Origin: an uncultured Limosilactobacillus sp.
GTDB taxonomy: Bacteria; Bacillota; Bacilli; Lactobacillales; Lactobacillaceae
DNA: 64,000 nucleotides
Reading direction: 5' to 3'
NCBI RefSeq assembly: GCF_934202705.1
Contig: NZ_CAKPYE010000002.1
Location: 62,001-126,000 of the forward strand
A program made the translations under genes and the position numbers. The notes below the pieces were generated by a model, which saw only the letters and a list, made by a program, of their open reading frames with translations, searched no databases and was not told the DNA's origin. Positions 35,249 to 44,050 of the stretch are shown in pieces. Within the stretch, counting starts at the first letter, position 1. Each line of letters begins with the position of its first letter.

Positions 35249-36265
35249 TTAGTTCAATTCACCACGATGAATTTGCCGAAAACGTGCCGGTGTCATCCCC
35301 ACCTGGTTTTGAAACAGACGAAATAATGATGATGTATTTTGATAGCCGAGTTGCTCGGCAATTTTAGCCGTTGTCCAATCCGTATCTAATAATAAACTTT
35401 CGGCCGTTAAAAGCCGTTTGCGATCCAAAAGTTCGCCAAAGGACATCCCGGTGTTTTGTTTAAGTTTATTACCAAGATAGTTCTTATTGTAATTAAAATG
35501 CTGACTGACTTCAGCTAGTGAAACAGTCGCAAAATGCTGATTAATATATCTCATAACATCATTAATGGTTCGATCTGTCGGATTAGAAACATTCATGTGA
35601 GTCACCTGCGGATCGGGAAGGCAGCTTAGCGCCGTTTCCATCAATAATTGTCGCGTTTCATAAGGGCGAACGTTGCTTAACGCATAATACATTAGTTCTT
35701 CCCAAATAGCAATTGTTTCTGGATAATCAGTTAAGTCATAGATTAAGTAATCATTATGATCCGCATGCTGATCTAATGAATTATATAAAAACCGAATTAG
35801 TCCATTAGCCGGACGAATATCACTAATGAAATTAGCCGGTAGCTGTTCAATATCTAATAAAACATTCACTAATAAATCATCCGTCCCCATGTAACCATAA
35901 CGCTGAATTAACGATTGATCCATTACTAATAACTCACCAGCTTGAAGAATGTATTCTCGACCATTTAATTGTTGAATTGATTGCCCAGAAAATTGGTAAT
36001 TAAATTCAATAAAACTGTGCGTATGTGCTGGCATGTATGAATAACGATGCTGCTTGGTGGCTGCGACCCAAGAATGTTGGAAAAAGTTGCTCCGCGGAAT
36101 TCGCGGAATGATCCCCGGTCCATAGCCGAGACCCATATAATTAATATTCTGTCCATGATTTAACCGCTGTTGCTTTTCAATCGGATCTTCTTGCAACAGA
36201 AGCTTACGTAATTTTTCCATACCAATTTCAACTTCTTTATTTAAAAATCTGCTAATTGTCGCCAT
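35249..36265 (-). CDS. AraC-family regulator of the rhamnoside locus
   Basis: 338 residues. An N-terminal cupin-like sensor (HTHSFIEFNYQFSG, then LQAGELLVMDQ) is followed by a linker and a C-terminal double HTH (about 235-335; IAEQLGYQNTSSLFRLFQNQVGMTPARFR is the canonical second HTH). It is divergent from the MFS-GH78 genes, so it likely activates them when a glycoside or rhamnose is bound. The start is uncertain: ATG 36265 lacks a good binding site and ATG 36220 (MEKLRKLLL) is a fair alternative. A cre-like site sits in the intergenic region. Confidence 0.88.
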   Translation of the reverse strand: MATISRFLNKEVEIGMEKLRKLLLQEDPIEKQQRLNHGQNINYMGLGYGPGIIPRIPRSNFFQHSWVAATKQHRYSYMPAHTHSFIEFNYQFSGQSIQQLNGREYILQAGELLVMDQSLIQRYGYMGTDDLLVNVLLDIEQLPANFISDIRPANGLIRFLYNSLDQHADHNDYLIYDLTDYPETIAIWEELMYYALSNVRPYETRQLLMETALSCLPDPQVTHMNVSNPTDRTINDVMRYINQHFATVSLAEVSQHFNYNKNYLGNKLKQNTGMSFGELLDRKRLLTAESLLLDTDWTTAKIAEQLGYQNTSSLFRLFQNQVGMTPARFRQIHRGELN

Positions 36266-36325
36266 ATCAACAATTATAATTTGTGAACCTGTGATCTTGC
36301 AACTAAACCACTCACTTTTTAATAT

Positions 36326-36339
36326 TGTAAGCGCTACCA
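36326..36339. promoter_or_regulatory. cre-like catabolite site
   Basis: TGTAAGCGCTACCA matches the CcpA consensus TGWAANCGNTNWCA at all but one defined position. It lies between the AraC gene and the GH78 operon, so glucose repression of the locus is likely. Confidence 0.7.
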
Positions 36340-36400
36340 GTAAAGCTTAAATTAAATACTGAAATTATACTTAATCTTTTTCAAATTGAGAGGTAACCAT

Positions 36401-37687
36401 ATGAATAATCAAGAATTAGTTGCAAAATATCGGCCCCTTGCGGCAGCGGCCGGGATCGGTTCTATCCTGGGCTCAGGAATTATTGTCGGTTTATCTGCCA
36501 CTATCACAGTATGGCAAAAGGGACTTGCATTAACCAATGGTCAGGTCGGGGTCATTTCTGCCGCTTTAACATTCGCCATTGCAATTGGTGGTTTTTTATC
36601 AGGAACCGTTAGCAAAGCCTTTGGTTTAATTCGTTCCTTCAACTGGACGAACTTCTTTTATGCTCTAGGTACTTTAATCTGCGTTTTAACTCCCAATTAC
36701 CTAATTCTCTTACTAGGTGTCATTATTACGGGATTAGCTTCTGGGATTGATTTACCGCTAAGTTTAACGGTTATTTCTCACGATGCTCCAAATGAAAAGG
36801 TTTCATCAAGTCTCGTTTCGTCGACACAAATTTATTGGCAAATTGGGATCTTTATTTCGTATATTTGTTCCTTCATTGTTTCTAAAATGGCGGGGGCCAC
36901 TGGAGCAAGAGTCGTTTTTGGTATTTTAACCCTGATTGCTACCGTGACTTGGCTCTGGCGTTCTCGTTCGACAAAATTTAAAGCTTTTCATCAAGCAGGA
37001 ACGGAATTTCGATTGAAAGAAGAACACCAGTCTAACCAGACCATCAGTAATACTTCAGTCCTGAAGACTTTATTTCATGGCAATAATCGACACCGCTATC
37101 TAGGATTATTCCTGGGCATCTTTATTTTCTATATTTTTTGGAATCTCTTAGCTAACACCTTTGGACAGTTTCAAACCTTTACCCTCGTTCAAGCTCACGC
37201 CTCACAAACGTTTGCTACGGGTGCCGGAATTGTCCTCAATTTTGTTGGGCTTGCTGCCGTTACCGCATTCTCATCCGTCGCATCCAGTCCCAAGCGAAAT
37301 ACTTTCTTTGTGATCGGGATGATTATTCAGGCAGCTGCCATGTTTGGCTTGGCAATTTCCAGTCATGCACTATGGCCAATTGTGATCGCCATTGGTTGTT
37401 ACAACATCGGCAATAATATTGCTGGGGAAGCAATCTATAAAGTTTGGACCCAAGAGTCATTTCCGGTTGAAACTCGCGCTGCGCTTCAAGGATTTATGAA
37501 TGGCTTTTCTCGTTTGGCGTGTGGATTATTCGCATTTGTAACCCCAACGCTCGTCATGCCAAATGTAATTCGTTATACCATGTTTGGTTTTACTGTTCTC
37601 ATCATCATCGGCTTTTTCGCTGGACTTTTCGTTATCACTCTGGAAAAGAAATACGGAATTATTCAAACCACTAAGAAAGAGGATTAG
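36401..37687 (+). CDS. MFS transporter 1 of rhamnoside locus
   Basis: 428 residues, about twelve membrane helices; an early GSGIIVGLSATITVWQKG helix and the intracellular loop IITGLASGIDLPLSLTVISH are typical of sugar-proton MFS carriers. Start ATG 36401 is preceded by GAGAGG; the five-codon longer frame is not favoured. First gene of the operon opposite the AraC regulator and six bases before a GH78 gene. It is clearly homologous to the second MFS at 39279 (same GLASG.DLP.SL.VIS motif), an old duplication. Confidence 0.85.
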   Translation: MNNQELVAKYRPLAAAAGIGSILGSGIIVGLSATITVWQKGLALTNGQVGVISAALTFAIAIGGFLSGTVSKAFGLIRSFNWTNFFYALGTLICVLTPNYLILLLGVIITGLASGIDLPLSLTVISHDAPNEKVSSSLVSSTQIYWQIGIFISYICSFIVSKMAGATGARVVFGILTLIATVTWLWRSRSTKFKAFHQAGTEFRLKEEHQSNQTISNTSVLKTLFHGNNRHRYLGLFLGIFIFYIFWNLLANTFGQFQTFTLVQAHASQTFATGAGIVLNFVGLAAVTAFSSVASSPKRNTFFVIGMIIQAAAMFGLAISSHALWPIVIAIGCYNIGNNIAGEAIYKVWTQESFPVETRAALQGFMNGFSRLACGLFAFVTPTLVMPNVIRYTMFGFTVLIIIGFFAGLFVITLEKKYGIIQTTKKED

Positions 37688-37693
37688 ATATCA

Positions 37694-39268
37694 ATGGCGT
37701 TTACATTTCAAATTAATAATGAAGTCGAGTTTAATCATAACCAGACTCTTTTAAAGAAGGCAAAAGCATTAACCCCCACGGTCTATCAGACAAAAGTGTC
37801 GCCAATCGCGCTGGTCAAACCAGTTAATGATGAGCATAAATTAAATTCAACTGGAATCAAAAAAATCGATAACATTGAAAATCTACCTAAGCATTTAATG
37901 AAACGTGATGATCATGTTATCCTCGATTTTGGCAATCATTATGTTGGCTACTTTAAAATCAACATTCATCATGTTGGGTCACCCCAAGATGCCCCGCTAA
38001 CTTTAAAGCTTAAATTTGCTGAAGTCCCTGCTGAATTAGTTTACAATTCTGCAGATTATGATGGTTGGTTAAGTAAATCATGGATCCAAGAAGAAACTAT
38101 TCATCTTGATCACCTTCCAGCTGAGCTTAAATTACCGCGCCGGTATGCTTTTCGTTACGTTGACCTTAAAATCATTGATACTTCACCAAAGTGGTCTGTC
38201 TCGTTCGATCAGGCAGAACTAACTGCTGTAAGCTCTGCCCATTCAATTTCTTTGCCAAAATTGGTAGATTCTCAACTACAGTCAATTTATAACGTTAGCG
38301 TCAAAACCTTACAAGACTGTATGCAAACAGTCTTTGAAGATGGCCCTAAACGTGATCGTCGGCTTTGGCTAGGTGATCTGCGTCTTCAAGCATTAGCCAA
38401 CTACGCTACTTTTAATAATAATGATCTGGTTAAGCGCTGCTTGTACCTTTTCGCAGGAATGACTGCCAAAGATGGGCGAATTCCTGCAAACGTCTTTACC
38501 AACGGTGAACCACAACCTGACGACACATTCTTACTAGATTATGGACTCTTTTTCATTTCCACTCTCCACGATTACGTGGTAAAAACCCATGATATTTCAA
38601 CATTACAGGAACTCTATCCAATTGCAAAACAACAAGTCCACGTTGCTCTCCAATCAATTCAAAATGGGCTTTATCAATTTAATGACCATTATCCAGTTTT
38701 TGTTGATTGGTCAAACGACTTCGACAAGACCACAGCAGGCCAAGCAATTATCATTTATACCTTCAAGCAATTTGTAGTACTCGCCCAACAACTCAATAAA
38801 TCGAAAGATGCCGATTATATTAACAATGTTATTAAGCAGTTATCTCAATCCGCAATGCAAGATCTTTTTGATTCTCAAAAACAGCTCTTTATTTCTGGCC
38901 CTGACAAAGAGATTAACATTGCTAGTCAGGTTTGGATGGTGCTTGCCAAAGTCGTTACCGGGTCACAAGCCACAACAATTATGCAAACTGCTAAACAAAA
39001 ATTATTCCCCATTACCGGAATTGCTACGCCATACATGTATCACCATATTACAGAAGCATTCTTCTGTGCTGGATTAAATAATGACGGAATTGAACTCCTA
39101 AAAAGTTATTGGGGAAAAATGATTCAACTTGGTGCAGATACGTATTGGGAAGCCTTTGAACCAGAAAGCCCTAATTATTCACCATATGGCAGTCCAATCG
39201 TTTCAAGCTATTGTCTCGCCTGGGGATGTACTCCCGCCTATTTAATCAAAAAATATTTAGTTAATTAA
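37694..39268 (+). CDS. GH78-type alpha-L-rhamnosidase, cytoplasmic (524 aa)
   Basis: 524 residues, shorter than multi-domain rhamnosidases but with a beta-sandwich part (1-200) and an (alpha/alpha)6 barrel. The GH78 catalytic-region motif DGPKRDRRLWLGD (about 218-230) and the later GADTYWEAFEPE are clear; the latter holds a conserved catalytic-region Glu. No signal peptide, so it acts on imported rhamnosides. GH78 also includes enzymes on related sugars, so the exact linkage is not fixed. Closely spaced between the two MFS genes. The start codon lacks a strong Shine-Dalgarno, suggesting coupling to the gene before. Confidence 0.82.
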   Translation: MAFTFQINNEVEFNHNQTLLKKAKALTPTVYQTKVSPIALVKPVNDEHKLNSTGIKKIDNIENLPKHLMKRDDHVILDFGNHYVGYFKINIHHVGSPQDAPLTLKLKFAEVPAELVYNSADYDGWLSKSWIQEETIHLDHLPAELKLPRRYAFRYVDLKIIDTSPKWSVSFDQAELTAVSSAHSISLPKLVDSQLQSIYNVSVKTLQDCMQTVFEDGPKRDRRLWLGDLRLQALANYATFNNNDLVKRCLYLFAGMTAKDGRIPANVFTNGEPQPDDTFLLDYGLFFISTLHDYVVKTHDISTLQELYPIAKQQVHVALQSIQNGLYQFNDHYPVFVDWSNDFDKTTAGQAIIIYTFKQFVVLAQQLNKSKDADYINNVIKQLSQSAMQDLFDSQKQLFISGPDKEINIASQVWMVLAKVVTGSQATTIMQTAKQKLFPITGIATPYMYHHITEAFFCAGLNNDGIELLKSYWGKMIQLGADTYWEAFEPESPNYSPYGSPIVSSYCLAWGCTPAYLIKKYLVN

Positions 39269-39278
39269 GGAGTCAATC

Positions 39279-40532
39279 ATGGATAATTCAAATCAACCAA
39301 AAATGGATAAAAAAACGTTTTCACTAGTTGCGGTTGCCGGAACGGCCTCCTATCTTGACTCAAGTCTATTAGTTAGTCTCGGGGTCGCACTTCCCATTTG
39401 GACCAAGCTCATGCATCTCACTCCATTAGTGACGGGCTTTATTTCCACCCTCTTAACGCTGATGGTGGCCCTTGGGTCCGTAACTGGTGGTTGGCTTTCT
39501 GACCGTTTGGGTCGGGTTCGGGTCTTTAACTTAGACATTCTCTTTGTTGCCATTGGGGCACTAGTAATCGCCTTTGCACCTAACCTGGCTATTTTATTAA
39601 TCGGTATCATTATTGCTGGGCTAGCTTCCGGTGCCGATCTCCCAACTTCACTCGCAGTCATTTCTGAACGGACTTCTGATAAAATGTACGGTCGGAGCAT
39701 TACTATTACCCAGGTCTTTTGGACGGTGGGGATCTTGCTTTCCCAATTTATCGGCTTTCTCACTTCTGGAATGACCGTTGGTTCTGTTCGGTGGATTTTT
39801 GGTGTCATTTCATTCGTTGCCTTTTCTAACTGGTGGATTCGCGCTTTCTCTACTAAATTCAAACACATTGAAGAGTCGCTCCAGCATGCAGAAGTACAAA
39901 ATACTGATGATCAAAGAGAACACCAGAAGGTTAAATTAAGCGATATTTTAAAAAACAAGCAGTACTTGAGTGTCTTAATCGCCCTCACCCTCTTCTATCT
40001 CTTCTGGAACTTACCTGCTAATACATGGGGGTCCTTTGTTAACTACTTCTTAGTCACTGTTTCTCACCGCACCCAAGCCTATGCAACGTTGATTGCGCTG
40101 GTTGCAAACTTGTTTAACTTAGCTTCTAATTCAATGTATGTTAAAGTTTCAGATACTAAATATCGGTATCCAGTAATGTATGGTGCCATTATTATCGGTT
40201 CATTAGCATTCCTTTGTGCTGGTATTTGGAGCTCAATCTGGTGGGCATTTTCCGTTGCCTATGTTTTATATTCCGCAACCAACACCTTGTGTGGTGAACC
40301 AATTTATAAAATTTGGACGCAAACTTTTTATCCAGTGAACGTCCGGGCATCCATCACCGGTTTTTCATACGGATTTGTTCGTTTCTTTACTGCCATTTTC
40401 TCATTATTCACGCCAACTTTAATGGCTTGGTCAGTCCAAAACTTTCTTTGGATCATTTTTGGATGTGCATTGTTATCAGGAGGTTTTGCCGTCTTAATTG
40501 TCAGAATGCTTCATCAGCGTGGTCTAGAATAA
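39279..40532 (+). CDS. MFS transporter 2 of rhamnoside locus
   Basis: 417 residues with about twelve helices, motif A GGWLSDRLGRVRVF between helices 2 and 3, and GLASGADLPTSLAVISE. A paralogue of the MFS at 36401. AAGGAG lies at 39268-39273, 5 bases from the ATG. Alternation of carrier and hydrolase genes suggests that each GH78 enzyme has its own uptake system for a different glycoside. Confidence 0.85.
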   Translation: MDNSNQPKMDKKTFSLVAVAGTASYLDSSLLVSLGVALPIWTKLMHLTPLVTGFISTLLTLMVALGSVTGGWLSDRLGRVRVFNLDILFVAIGALVIAFAPNLAILLIGIIIAGLASGADLPTSLAVISERTSDKMYGRSITITQVFWTVGILLSQFIGFLTSGMTVGSVRWIFGVISFVAFSNWWIRAFSTKFKHIEESLQHAEVQNTDDQREHQKVKLSDILKNKQYLSVLIALTLFYLFWNLPANTWGSFVNYFLVTVSHRTQAYATLIALVANLFNLASNSMYVKVSDTKYRYPVMYGAIIIGSLAFLCAGIWSSIWWAFSVAYVLYSATNTLCGEPIYKIWTQTFYPVNVRASITGFSYGFVRFFTAIFSLFTPTLMAWSVQNFLWIIFGCALLSGGFAVLIVRMLHQRGLE

Positions 40533-40557
40533 TTATTTGTTGTAAAGGAGTTTTATT

Positions 40558-42510
40558 ATGAAAAACTATTGGATCTGGTTCCCTGGTGACTTTGAAATTC
40601 ACGAAGGGATGCGACAAAATTTCACAAGGGAAGAACGGGGCATGCGGTGGCCAGCCTATTGGGCCATCGACGACTGCTTTAAAAATGTCAAATTTGAAAA
40701 CAGTTATCACCTTACCGCGCCCACTACTTTTACCGTCTATACCCACCAACAAGGCTATATCACTATTAATGACGTGAAATATCAAATTAATGAACCGATA
40801 ACTTTAGATCAAGGAATGTATAACATTGTTATTTACGTTTTTAGCCCAAATGAATTACCCACTGTCTGGATTGAGGGAGCAGTCATTCATTCTGACCCAA
40901 GCTGGTTAGCAAATAATTATATTACTCAACGTCCTGTTGGTTATAGTGAATTATTTACCCATAAAACTGATAACCCCGCAAAGATTCCCTATGCCCACCA
41001 TCAATTACAACCAGCTAGTTTTCAACCAAAGAACGGTGGCTTACTAATCGACTTTGGTAAAGAAATCAATGCCTCACTAAAATTTTACGATTTAGTGACA
41101 CCAATTACTGTCTGCTATGGCGAATCCGCAACTGAAGCATTAGATACTGAAATGTGCTATTACCAACAGTCTGGGATTACCGAACAAACCCTGATTCCGA
41201 AACGTGCATTTCGTTATTTATTCATCCCCAATTTTACAGAGAAATCAATTCAAGTGAGTGCTGATTGTATTTCCTTACCAATGACCAACCACGCCACCTT
41301 TAAATCAGATCGCCAACTGATCAACCAAATTTGGAATGCCTCAATTCGCACCTTTAAATTGTGTAGTGATTTATTTTATATCGATGGTATCAAGCGTGAT
41401 CGCTGGATCTGGGGTGGCGATGCTTACCAAGATAGTTTTATTAATCAATACTCGTTCTTTAACGAAGACGTTGATAAGCGGACCATTATTGCCTTGCGTG
41501 GTCACGATGAAGTTCACCAACACATTAACACCATCGTTGATTATTCAATGCTCTGGATTATCAGCATTTATAACCACTATCAAATGACTGCTGATCAAGA
41601 ATTTCTTAAAATGATTATGCCCAGAATGGAAAAGATGATGGACTATCTATTAGCGCAAACCAACTCGCTAGGTTTTATTTATGGTCGTGATGGCGATTGG
41701 ATTTTCGTAGATTGGTCTGAAATGGATAAAAAAGGGACTGTCGCCGCTGAGCAAATGTTCCTGCTACAATCATTAAAAGCCATTATTACGACTAAAAATG
41801 TCTTGGGGCAACCATCCGCAAAATACCAAGAGTATTACCATGTTTTGCAAGAAAATACGATTAAGTACTTTTGGGATTCCTCAAAAGGGGCCTTCATCGA
41901 TTCATATGAATCTGGTAAGAGACACGTTACCCGTCATGCTAATATTCTAGCAATCCTCTTTGAAGTTGTTGACCCAACCAAGCAACACCAAATTTTTAAA
42001 AATGTCCTGCTGAATAACCAAATTACCAAATTGACAACCCCTTACTTTAAATTCTTTGAGCAAGATGCCCTTTGTAAACTTGGCCAATTATCACAGGTTT
42101 ATCAAACAATCCAAAAATACTGGGGTTCAATGATTAAACAAGGCGCCACTACAATTTGGGAAGAATACGATCCACAAGTGAGCGGTAAAGCACGGTACGC
42201 TATGTATGGTGACCCGTTTGGCAAAAGTCTCTGTCATGCTTGGGGTGGCAGTCCTGTCTATTTATTAGGTCGTTATTTCATGGGACTCCGTCCTACTGCT
42301 CCGGGGTATGCATCTTTTGTAATTCACCCACATTTATCAATGTTTGATGAACTGAAATGTACATTACCAATCAAAGGCGGAACCGTTAGTTATCATGTTT
42401 ACAACGGAAAAATTGATTTGCAAGCTGACCGCCCTGGCGGAATAGTAATTTCTGGAACAGAAAAAATTACATTGCCTCCACATCACACCGTCACGATTCC
42501 TCGAGATTAA
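40558..42510 (+). CDS. GH78-type alpha-L-rhamnosidase, cytoplasmic (650 aa)
   Basis: 650 residues. Beta-sandwich N-terminal half (to about 260), then the (alpha/alpha)6 barrel with YIDGIKRDRWIWGGDAY (about 274-290), DWIFVDWSEMDKKG, and GATTIWEEYDPQ with the conserved Glu, then a C-terminal beta domain. No signal peptide. The general plan matches GH78; it is divergent from the 524-aa enzyme, so a different glycoside is likely. AAAGGAG precedes the ATG. Last gene of the operon, followed by a terminator hairpin. Confidence 0.85.
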   Translation: MKNYWIWFPGDFEIHEGMRQNFTREERGMRWPAYWAIDDCFKNVKFENSYHLTAPTTFTVYTHQQGYITINDVKYQINEPITLDQGMYNIVIYVFSPNELPTVWIEGAVIHSDPSWLANNYITQRPVGYSELFTHKTDNPAKIPYAHHQLQPASFQPKNGGLLIDFGKEINASLKFYDLVTPITVCYGESATEALDTEMCYYQQSGITEQTLIPKRAFRYLFIPNFTEKSIQVSADCISLPMTNHATFKSDRQLINQIWNASIRTFKLCSDLFYIDGIKRDRWIWGGDAYQDSFINQYSFFNEDVDKRTIIALRGHDEVHQHINTIVDYSMLWIISIYNHYQMTADQEFLKMIMPRMEKMMDYLLAQTNSLGFIYGRDGDWIFVDWSEMDKKGTVAAEQMFLLQSLKAIITTKNVLGQPSAKYQEYYHVLQENTIKYFWDSSKGAFIDSYESGKRHVTRHANILAILFEVVDPTKQHQIFKNVLLNNQITKLTTPYFKFFEQDALCKLGQLSQVYQTIQKYWGSMIKQGATTIWEEYDPQVSGKARYAMYGDPFGKSLCHAWGGSPVYLLGRYFMGLRPTAPGYASFVIHPHLSMFDELKCTLPIKGGTVSYHVYNGKIDLQADRPGGIVISGTEKITLPPHHTVTIPRD

Positions 42511-42578
42511 CAATTGAAGAAACTGTGACAAATATACTTTTACCAAGCGTAAAAACAACTAGCGTAGTCCGTAAATTG

Positions 42579-42613
42579 GGCTCCAGAGTTCGGTTATTCT
42601 GAACACTGGAGCC
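42579..42613. terminator. bidirectional terminator, repeat copy 2
   Basis: GGCTCCAGAGTTCGG, 7-base loop TTATTCT, GAACACTGGAGCC. Both arms are identical to the copy at 3872-3906 (minus strand), including the internal A-A mismatch. Lies between the convergent GH78 gene and pepC. Confidence 0.8.
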
Positions 42614-42630
42614 CGATTGATTTTAAATGT

Positions 42631-43953
42631 TTATTGTAATGAATCCCAAGCAGTTAATTCAATTGGCGTTTGTTTAGCAATTTGTTTAATTTCAGCCGTT
42701 AAGTACTTTTTATTAATTACGGCTTCATAGGTATATTGTTCAAACCAATTCTGACTCATAACAAAGTACCCTTGATCACCATTTTTATCACCCCAACTAT
42801 TTTCAATTTTCCATCGATTAGGCTGGCCATCAACCAGATTATAACCTGTCAGCGTCATTGCATGGGTAACTTCTGCTTGATGCGTTGCTAGCCGCGCTTT
42901 CTTACTCATAGTGAAATCAATGCCCAATAGTTCTTCACGATGATAAAGTTGTGCATCCATCAGGCCACGCTTTCGATCCATTTGTTGAAGAATATCATTG
43001 CCTACCCAAATGGTCTCATTGTGATCTAATTGCTTCATTACTACCTCTTGCAACTTTTCAAATGGTACATTCACAAATTGAATTGGGATGCCTCCAATCA
43101 CGTTGTCTTGTGCTGGCAATGAATACAGTTTGTAATACTCATGGTCTGGCGCATTCGTCACTACCACATAGTTATGAAGATCCGTCTTGAAATATTGATG
43201 ATAAAATTCTAACGGTGTTAAAGCAGCTGCCCGATGATATTGCTGATCATCATCACGAAATTCTAAATCAAATTTAACTGGTGGTTCACCAAAGGCATAC
43301 GCACATGCTCGGTAAACATCACTCAGCATTCGTTGTCGGGTTGCCTGAATTTCTTCTTCACTGGCCCGTTGATGCGCCAATTTGCGGAGAATGAGGGCAT
43401 CCTTTTTCATCATATAAGTCAGTACTTCTGCAATATCAGTTGTATCTTCGGTATTAAAAGTGTCCGGCATCACATAGTGCGGCACCACACCATATTTTTC
43501 AATAATGGAAGCCGCATTGGCCCATTGGCCACCATCACTTTCCGCAGATTTTAAGTAATAATCAACTAGCCGATCAGTTAAATCACGATCCGCCGTCGCT
43601 AAGATATTAGTGAAGAATTTATTAGCCCGTTCAATTCGGTCCCAGAAAAAGAGATAGTTTTGTGACAATTCAAAGTCTTTAAAGTTATTAGCTAACGCAA
43701 ACTGATGCCGTAATGTATTAAGGGTTGCAAAGGACCAGCAACGACCACTGTGTTTTTGGTTGCTAACTTTTCCCGTTTTAATTTCGTGATTAAAAACCCG
43801 ATGAAGACGTTGGTTAATTTCTGGGTCCTCGCTTGTGGCTTTAATACCATTTTTTCGAACGGCCCGCTCAATCACTTTAGCTGTTCCACGTGAAACATAA
43901 TTATCATGAAATTTATTCACCATTTCATTTGTAATGATCGTGTCTTTACTCAT
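42631..43953 (-). CDS. pepC: aminopeptidase C (C1B, bleomycin hydrolase family)
   Basis: 440 residues. Papain-like triad visible: Cys72 in HSGRCWSFATLN, His364 in HAMTLTGYN and Asn385 in KIENSWGD. It is a cytoplasmic broad-specificity aminopeptidase, hexameric in the family. The C-terminus ends without the extension used for autoprocessing to be judged. Binding site AGGAGAGG precedes the ATG. An exact parS lies within the gene near its 5' end (43882). PepC versus the endopeptidase-like PepE/PepG paralogues cannot be fully separated by eye. Confidence 0.9.
   Translation of the reverse strand: MSKDTIITNEMVNKFHDNYVSRGTAKVIERAVRKNGIKATSEDPEINQRLHRVFNHEIKTGKVSNQKHSGRCWSFATLNTLRHQFALANNFKDFELSQNYLFFWDRIERANKFFTNILATADRDLTDRLVDYYLKSAESDGGQWANAASIIEKYGVVPHYVMPDTFNTEDTTDIAEVLTYMMKKDALILRKLAHQRASEEEIQATRQRMLSDVYRACAYAFGEPPVKFDLEFRDDDQQYHRAAALTPLEFYHQYFKTDLHNYVVVTNAPDHEYYKLYSLPAQDNVIGGIPIQFVNVPFEKLQEVVMKQLDHNETIWVGNDILQQMDRKRGLMDAQLYHREELLGIDFTMSKKARLATHQAEVTHAMTLTGYNLVDGQPNRWKIENSWGDKNGDQGYFVMSQNWFEQYTYEAVINKKYLTAEIKQIAKQTPIELTAWDSLQ
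43882..43897. promoter_or_regulatory. parS site (exact, within pepC)
   Basis: TGTTCCACGTGAAACA equals the B. subtilis parS sequence at all 16 bases. It encodes part of pepC near codons 19-24. Confidence 0.9.
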
Positions 43954-44050
43954 TTGCTGTACCTCTCCTTTAATTAACTTAGTTCAATTATACAACTCTA
44001 ACAAAAGAGACTTATCACCAGCTCTTACTGATCATAAGTCTCATCTACAG

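Noticed and set aside
39350..39868. Minus-strand ORF of 172 codons inside the second MFS gene
   Set aside because: Shadow frame; the sense strand has a clear MFS protein with motif A.
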